Program-made: the position numbers and the translations under genes
From: DASQPR01 sp035263025
GTDB lineage: Bacteria; Actinomycetota; Actinomycetes; Mycobacteriales; Micromonosporaceae
NCBI GenBank assembly: GCA_035263025.1
Contig: DATFRR010000010.1
Coordinates: 10,775 to 74,774, forward strand
Direction: 5' to 3'
Length of the DNA: 64,000 bases
Part shown: piece by piece, positions 60,441 to 64,000 of the stretch
Numbering within the stretch: position 1 is the stretch's first letter
Layout: each line of letters opens with the position of its first letter
The notes under the pieces: generated by a model
Seen by the model: only the letters and a program-made list of their open reading frames with translations
What the model was told of the DNA's origin: nothing
Databases searched by the model: none

Positions 60441-61507
60441 CCGCGATCGAAACAGCTGCCGGGCAAGGCTCCACCAACCGGCGCAGCGCCGTACCGCCGT
60501 TCGCGATGGTCTCGGGCGCGCAGGTCCAGCAGGTCTTGGACGGGCGCGAGAAGGAGATTGTGTCGTTGGTCGAGGCGACGTATCGGCTACACGGCGCTGG
60601 CGATTCCGTGAACCCGCCGTCGTACTTTCTCCGTTTCCCCGACCGTCCGTCCGCCCGCATCATCGCGCTTCCCGCGTCGATCGGCGGTGACGTTCGGGTA
60701 GACGGACTGAAGTGGGTTTCCAGCTTTCCCGACAACGTCAGCATCGGTGTGCCGCGCGCATCAGCTGTACTCATCCTGAACGATCACGACACGGGCTACC
60801 CGTTTGCATGTCTCGAAGGCTCGATCATCAGCGCGACGAGGACCGCCGCGTCGGCGGCGCTCGCCGCGGACTGGCTGAGCCGGCAACGGCGACGCCCGCG
60901 GAGCGTGGGGTTCATCGGAGTCGGTCTGATCGCGCGTTACATCCACGCGTTCATGGCCAGCACCGGCTGGACATTCGACGAGATCGGCGTCCACGATCTG
61001 TCCCCGGACAGCGCATCCGGTTTCCGCGGCTATTTGGAACGCACAGATGTCGCCGGCCGGATCTCCATTTACGACCGCCCGGAAGACCTGATCCGGTCCA
61101 GCGACATGGTGGTGTTTGCCACCGTCGCGAGCCGTCCGTACGTCACGGACGCGTCGTGGTTCGACCACAATCCAGTGGTGTTGCACGTGTCGCTTCGCGA
61201 CCTGGCGCCTGAGATCCTGCTCGGCTCGACCAACATCCTCGACGACGTTGACCACTGCATGAAGGCCGACACGTCGCCGCATTTGGCAGAACAGCTCACT
61301 GGCAATCGTGACTTCCTGACCGGCACGCTGGACGACGTGATGTCCGGCCGGGTAACGGTGCCCGCGCACCGGCCGGCGGTGTTCTCGCCGTTCGGTCTCG
61401 GCGTGCTGGATCTGGCCGTCGGCAAGTTCGTCTACGACGAGGTGGCCCGGTCCGGCGAGCTGCGTGTCGTTGACAACTTCTTCCACGAGTTACATCGCTA
61501 CGGCTAA
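60437..61507 (+). CDS. sbnB: SbnB-like N-(amino-carboxyethyl)glutamate dehydrogenase
   Basis: A 356-residue ornithine-cyclodeaminase/mu-crystallin-fold protein. The SbnB subtype is indicated by SGAQVQQVLDGREKEIVSLV, the NPPSYFLRFPDRP loop, VGFIGVGLIARYIH (NAD motif) and the end FSPFGLGVLDLAVGKFVYD. SbnB oxidatively splits N-(1-amino-1-carboxy-2-ethyl)-glutamate with NAD+ to L-2,3-diaminopropionate and 2-oxoglutarate. Starts within the oxygenase stop. The symbol follows the recognised function. Confidence 0.92.
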   Translation: MTAIETAAGQGSTNRRSAVPPFAMVSGAQVQQVLDGREKEIVSLVEATYRLHGAGDSVNPPSYFLRFPDRPSARIIALPASIGGDVRVDGLKWVSSFPDNVSIGVPRASAVLILNDHDTGYPFACLEGSIISATRTAASAALAADWLSRQRRRPRSVGFIGVGLIARYIHAFMASTGWTFDEIGVHDLSPDSASGFRGYLERTDVAGRISIYDRPEDLIRSSDMVVFATVASRPYVTDASWFDHNPVVLHVSLRDLAPEILLGSTNILDDVDHCMKADTSPHLAEQLTGNRDFLTGTLDDVMSGRVTVPAHRPAVFSPFGLGVLDLAVGKFVYDEVARSGELRVVDNFFHELHRYG

Positions 61508-61542
61508 CGGCCTAGTGCTCTGCGACAGATGAGGAGGCCACC

Positions 61543-62529
61543 ATGCCAGTCATTTCCGTTCCTGAGGGCTTCAACGAAGAGGAGCTCTACGTCGACCTTC
61601 AGTCGATGTTCGGGCACTCGCTCTACCTGAAGTGTGAGGGCTTTAACTTCGCCGGGTCGATCAAGCTCAAGGCCGCGGCCGAGATGGTCGAGGCAGCGGA
61701 GCAGGACGGAATTCTTCGGCCCGACTCGATCCTGATCGAGTCGTCATCGGGGAACCTGGGCGTGGCGCTCAGCATGATTGCCGCGAGCAAGGGCTACCAG
61801 TTCGTGTGCGTGACAGATTCGCGGTGCAACCTGACCACCAGGCGTGCTATGGAGGCGCTGGGCAGCCGGGTGCACATCATCAACGATCCGGACGCGAAGG
61901 GCGGTCTCCTTGGTGCGCGCCTCGACTACGTCCGCGAGCAGTGCGAGAACGATGACCGGTACGTGTGGTTCAACCAGTACGCCAACCCACACAACTGGCT
62001 GGCGCACTACCGCCGTACCGCACCGGCGATCGCCCGGAAGTTCCCTAACCTGGACGTACTGTTCGTCGGCGCGGGTACGACCGGGACGTTGATGGGCTGC
62101 GCGCGCTTCTTCCGGGACTGGCACTGGCCGGTGCGGATCGTCGCGGTGGACAGCGTCGGGTCGGTGACGTTCGGTGGGACGTCGGGTCGCCGGATGATCC
62201 CCGGACTGGGTACGAGCGTACGGCCGCCGATCCTCGACGAGGCCTACGTTGACGACGTCGTGCGAATCGAGGAAGCGGATACCATTCGTGCCTGCCATCG
62301 CCTGGCCAGAAGCGGATTCCTGTTCGGCGGATCCACCGGAACGATTGTCAGTGGCGCCGTCCAATGGCTAGGCCAGCACAACGGCCATGGCCTCACGGCC
62401 GTCGCCATCGCACCAGATCTTGGCGAGCGCTACCTGGACACGGTGTACCAAACGAACTGGCTCCAGGATCTCTACGGCGAAGAGGTGCTCGACACCGCCG
62501 AGCTGACCGCGGGCGCCCGGACCGGTTGA
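61543..62529 (+). CDS. sbnA: SbnA-like L-2,3-diaminopropionate biosynthesis PLP enzyme
   Basis: A 328-residue fold-type II PLP enzyme related to cysteine synthase. PLP lysine K41 lies in NFAGSIKLKAA; substrate/PLP loops are IESSSGNLGVAL and GAGTTGTLMG. The SIKLKAA rather than SxKDR context is typical of SbnA, which joins O-phospho-L-serine and L-glutamate to make the SbnB substrate. GAGGAGG lies just before the ATG, 36 nt after sbnB. Together sbnA and sbnB supply L-Dap to the cluster. Confidence 0.93.
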   Translation: MPVISVPEGFNEEELYVDLQSMFGHSLYLKCEGFNFAGSIKLKAAAEMVEAAEQDGILRPDSILIESSSGNLGVALSMIAASKGYQFVCVTDSRCNLTTRRAMEALGSRVHIINDPDAKGGLLGARLDYVREQCENDDRYVWFNQYANPHNWLAHYRRTAPAIARKFPNLDVLFVGAGTTGTLMGCARFFRDWHWPVRIVAVDSVGSVTFGGTSGRRMIPGLGTSVRPPILDEAYVDDVVRIEEADTIRACHRLARSGFLFGGSTGTIVSGAVQWLGQHNGHGLTAVAIAPDLGERYLDTVYQTNWLQDLYGEEVLDTAELTAGARTG

Positions 62530-62565
62530 TACGCGAGATAACCGTGCGCATTAGAGTGCCGACTC

Positions 62566-63108
62566 GTGACCGTGTTCGAGCCGGGCTGTGTGATCGACCG
62601 GCGTGAAGTGCTGCACGGGCTGCCGTGGCTCGTAGTGCCTGTTCAGGTCGTGCGCGACGATGGCGAAGAACTGGCCGTCTACGTGGCCGAGGGAACGCCG
62701 TTCACGTTTCCCGATCATCCATTCGGTCGCCACCCGTGGAGTCAGCGCACGCGTTGGACGGACACCAGCGTGTTACAGGTGCACCGCGCGGGTGACGCGC
62801 ACGCCGTGTGGGGCATGTACGAGCAGGGCGTCTTTGCCGGGTGGTATATCAACTTCCAAGCACCGCTACACCGATGGAGCGGCGGTTTCGACACGCTTGA
62901 TCACGGCGTGGACATGTGGATGCCGAACGGCGCGAGCGAGTGGCAGTGGAAGGACCTCGAAGACGTAGCGCGGCTGGTGCAGGATGGCCGCATTACCGAG
63001 GACGAGGCTCGTGACGTGTGGTCCGAGACGGAACGCGTCGCTAGTTCACTGCGTCGCGGCGCTCGGTGGTGGCAGCACTGGGACGCGTGGAGTCCCGGCC
63101 ATCGCTAG
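62566..63108 (+). CDS. DUF402 / FomD-like protein
   Basis: A 180-residue beta-barrel protein: GCVIDRREVLHGLPWLVVPV, YEQGVFAGWYINFQAPLHR and FDTLDHGVDMWMPNGASEWQ with the acidic and Trp/Asp residues conserved in DUF402 hydrolases, including FomD, which hydrolyses cytidylyl-phosphonates in fosfomycin biosynthesis. A C-terminal helical tail (DVARLVQDGRITEDEARDVW) is standard. GTG start at 62566, 37 nt after sbnA; it may be part of the cluster transcript or independent. Its stop shares CTAG with the convergent CBS gene. Confidence 0.85.
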   Translation: MTVFEPGCVIDRREVLHGLPWLVVPVQVVRDDGEELAVYVAEGTPFTFPDHPFGRHPWSQRTRWTDTSVLQVHRAGDAHAVWGMYEQGVFAGWYINFQAPLHRWSGGFDTLDHGVDMWMPNGASEWQWKDLEDVARLVQDGRITEDEARDVWSETERVASSLRRGARWWQHWDAWSPGHR

Positions 63109-63596
63109 GTGTGAGTCGGCTTAGCCAGCAACGAAACCAAGTCAGACGTCGAGATGACGCCGCACGGCACTGCGGCGGCATCCACCACCACGACCGCATC
63201 GGTGCCGGCTGCGTGCATCACGCGCGCCACATCGGCGAGCGTCGCGCGCATGCCGACCGTGCAACTCGACGCGCCCACAACGTTCCTGACACGCACGCGC
63301 TCGAACGTCATCGGCACACGCGCCCACCATGAGGCGACCGCACGGTCGCTGAGCATCCCCAGGCAGCGCCCGTCGGCATCGACCACGACCAGATGACGCA
63401 CGCCGTACGCGGCGAACGTCTGCAACGCCATGGCGAGCGTCGCCTCGGCGTCCAGCGTGATCGGCGGACGACCCATCACCGCCGTCACCGGGCAGCCCGC
63501 CAGGTCCGCGCGCCGTAACGGAACGCGGTGATCATTGCGTACCAGCCGTCCCGAACCCGGACCGGCAGGCTCCGGCCGCACCTGCGTCACAGCCAT
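63105..63596 (-). CDS. CBS-domain pair protein
   Basis: A 163-residue cytosolic protein with two CBS motifs: VTAVMGRPPITLDAEATLAM with FAAYGVRHLVVVDADGRCLG (about 35-100), and NVVGASSCTVGMRATLADVA with GTDAVVVVDAAAVPCGVIS (about 105-160). CBS pairs bind adenine nucleotides or similar. There is no fused catalytic domain. ATG 63596 has GGGAGG upstream. Confidence 0.9.
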   Translation of the reverse strand: MAVTQVRPEPAGPGSGRLVRNDHRVPLRRADLAGCPVTAVMGRPPITLDAEATLAMALQTFAAYGVRHLVVVDADGRCLGMLSDRAVASWWARVPMTFERVRVRNVVGASSCTVGMRATLADVARVMHAAGTDAVVVVDAAAVPCGVISTSDLVSLLAKPTHT

Positions 63597-63753
63597 GACA
63601 ACCTCCCACCGCATCGGCCGCGTCATGCGGCCTCACCTCGACCATGCGCCGTCGACACGGCGTGGCCTCAGTGCCGCATGGCCGCGAAATCCGGGACCTT
63701 CGGCCCGGGTGTCGACCCTGAGCCGACGTTCCATCCATTGTGGACCAGACTGA

Positions 63754-64000
63754 TCAGCCGAGCTGGTCGCGGCGGCGGGTCAGGTAGGCGGTCTCGGCGG
63801 TGTTGCCCGCCAGCTCGATGGCCTTGTCGTACGCCACTCGAGACTGCTCGCTGCGGCCGAGCCGGCGAAGCAAGTCGGCGCGGGTCGCATGGTAGGCGTG
63901 ATATTCGGCCAATGCATCGTCGAGCCGGTCGACGGTCGCCAGCGCCACATCCGGGCCGTCAACTTCGGCGACCGCGATGGCCCGGTTGAGGGCGACTATC
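63754..64000 (-). CDS. ECF sigma factor with TPR-like tail, C-terminus only
   Basis: The visible 81 codons are the C-terminal end of a longer gene that starts beyond the window. They read ALNRAIAVAEVDGPDVALAT, DALAEYHAYHATRADLLRRL and AYDKAIELAGNTAETAYLTR, the helical extension of the ECF42/SigJ-like group with DUF6596 (sigma factors that carry their own TPR-like C-terminus and usually sit beside a YCII or DGPF-domain gene). The identification rests on this tail alone. Confidence 0.75.
   Translation of the reverse strand, partial: IVALNRAIAVAEVDGPDVALATVDRLDDALAEYHAYHATRADLLRRLGRSEQSRVAYDKAIELAGNTAETAYLTRRRDQLG

Noticed and set aside
52860..62529. Staphyloferrin-like siderophore cluster, suggested by sbnA/sbnB
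   Set aside because: No IucA/IucC-type NIS synthetase, iron-transport or exporter gene is present; the carrier and A domains point to a ribosome-independent peptide instead.

Overview
This is a GC-rich actinobacterial chromosome segment. The evidence is GTG starts, ATGA/GTGA start-stop overlaps, ECF sigma/zinc anti-sigma pairs, a polyphosphate glucokinase, an F420-type luciferase-like oxidoreductase, DUF402 and MOSC genes, and secreted multidomain glycosidases. A soil or plant-associated filamentous actinomycete would fit (ACC deaminase, glucan hydrolases, a peptide cluster), but the genus cannot be fixed from sequence alone. I found no rRNA, tRNA, CRISPR array, transposase or prophage genes.

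Layout. 1-2.9 kb: N-terminus of a flavoprotein, then an ECF sigma factor, membrane anti-sigma, lipoprotein and a second small zinc anti-sigma-like protein. 2.9-14.6 kb: mixed metabolism (DinB-like protein, FAD-linked oxidase, beta-propeller/ThiS-like pair, two zinc dehydrogenases, cytoplasmic GH15 enzyme, DUF3800-like protein, M20 peptidase). 14.9-31.3 kb: secreted GH3 beta-glucosidase and secreted glucodextranase-like GH15 flank two sensor/regulator pairs. One pair faces a lipoprotein/MacB-type ABC exporter operon; the other closes an operon for membrane flavin/haem electron transfer (DUF4405, ferric-reductase-like, FMN-binding). 31.7-40.3 kb: a multi-HTH protein, an OsmC/two-flavoprotein operon, and a divergent two-gene regulator operon (winged-helix/hydrolase/decayed-cyclase fusion, then a LuxR-STAND-TPR protein), separated by a twin inverted-repeat operator. 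40.3-43.6 kb: pyrimidine/hydantoin catabolism. 43.6-52.8 kb: small enzymes, a GntR-ACC deaminase operon with a leaderless promoter/operator, secreted hydrolases and ppgK.

52.9-62.5 kb is the most interesting region: a compact nonribosomal peptide cluster. It holds a phosphopantetheinyl transferase, a carrier protein fused to the six-TM/three-domain body of poly(amino acid) synthetases such as epsilon-poly-lysine synthetase but with no adenylation domain, a separate half-C/A/PCP NRPS, a SyrP/TauD-type oxygenase, and SbnB and SbnA homologues that together should make L-2,3-diaminopropionate. The cluster looks built to make a diaminopropionate-containing, possibly hydroxylated or polymeric, peptide. 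The window ends with a DUF402 protein, a CBS-domain protein and the C-terminus of an ECF sigma factor with a TPR-like tail.
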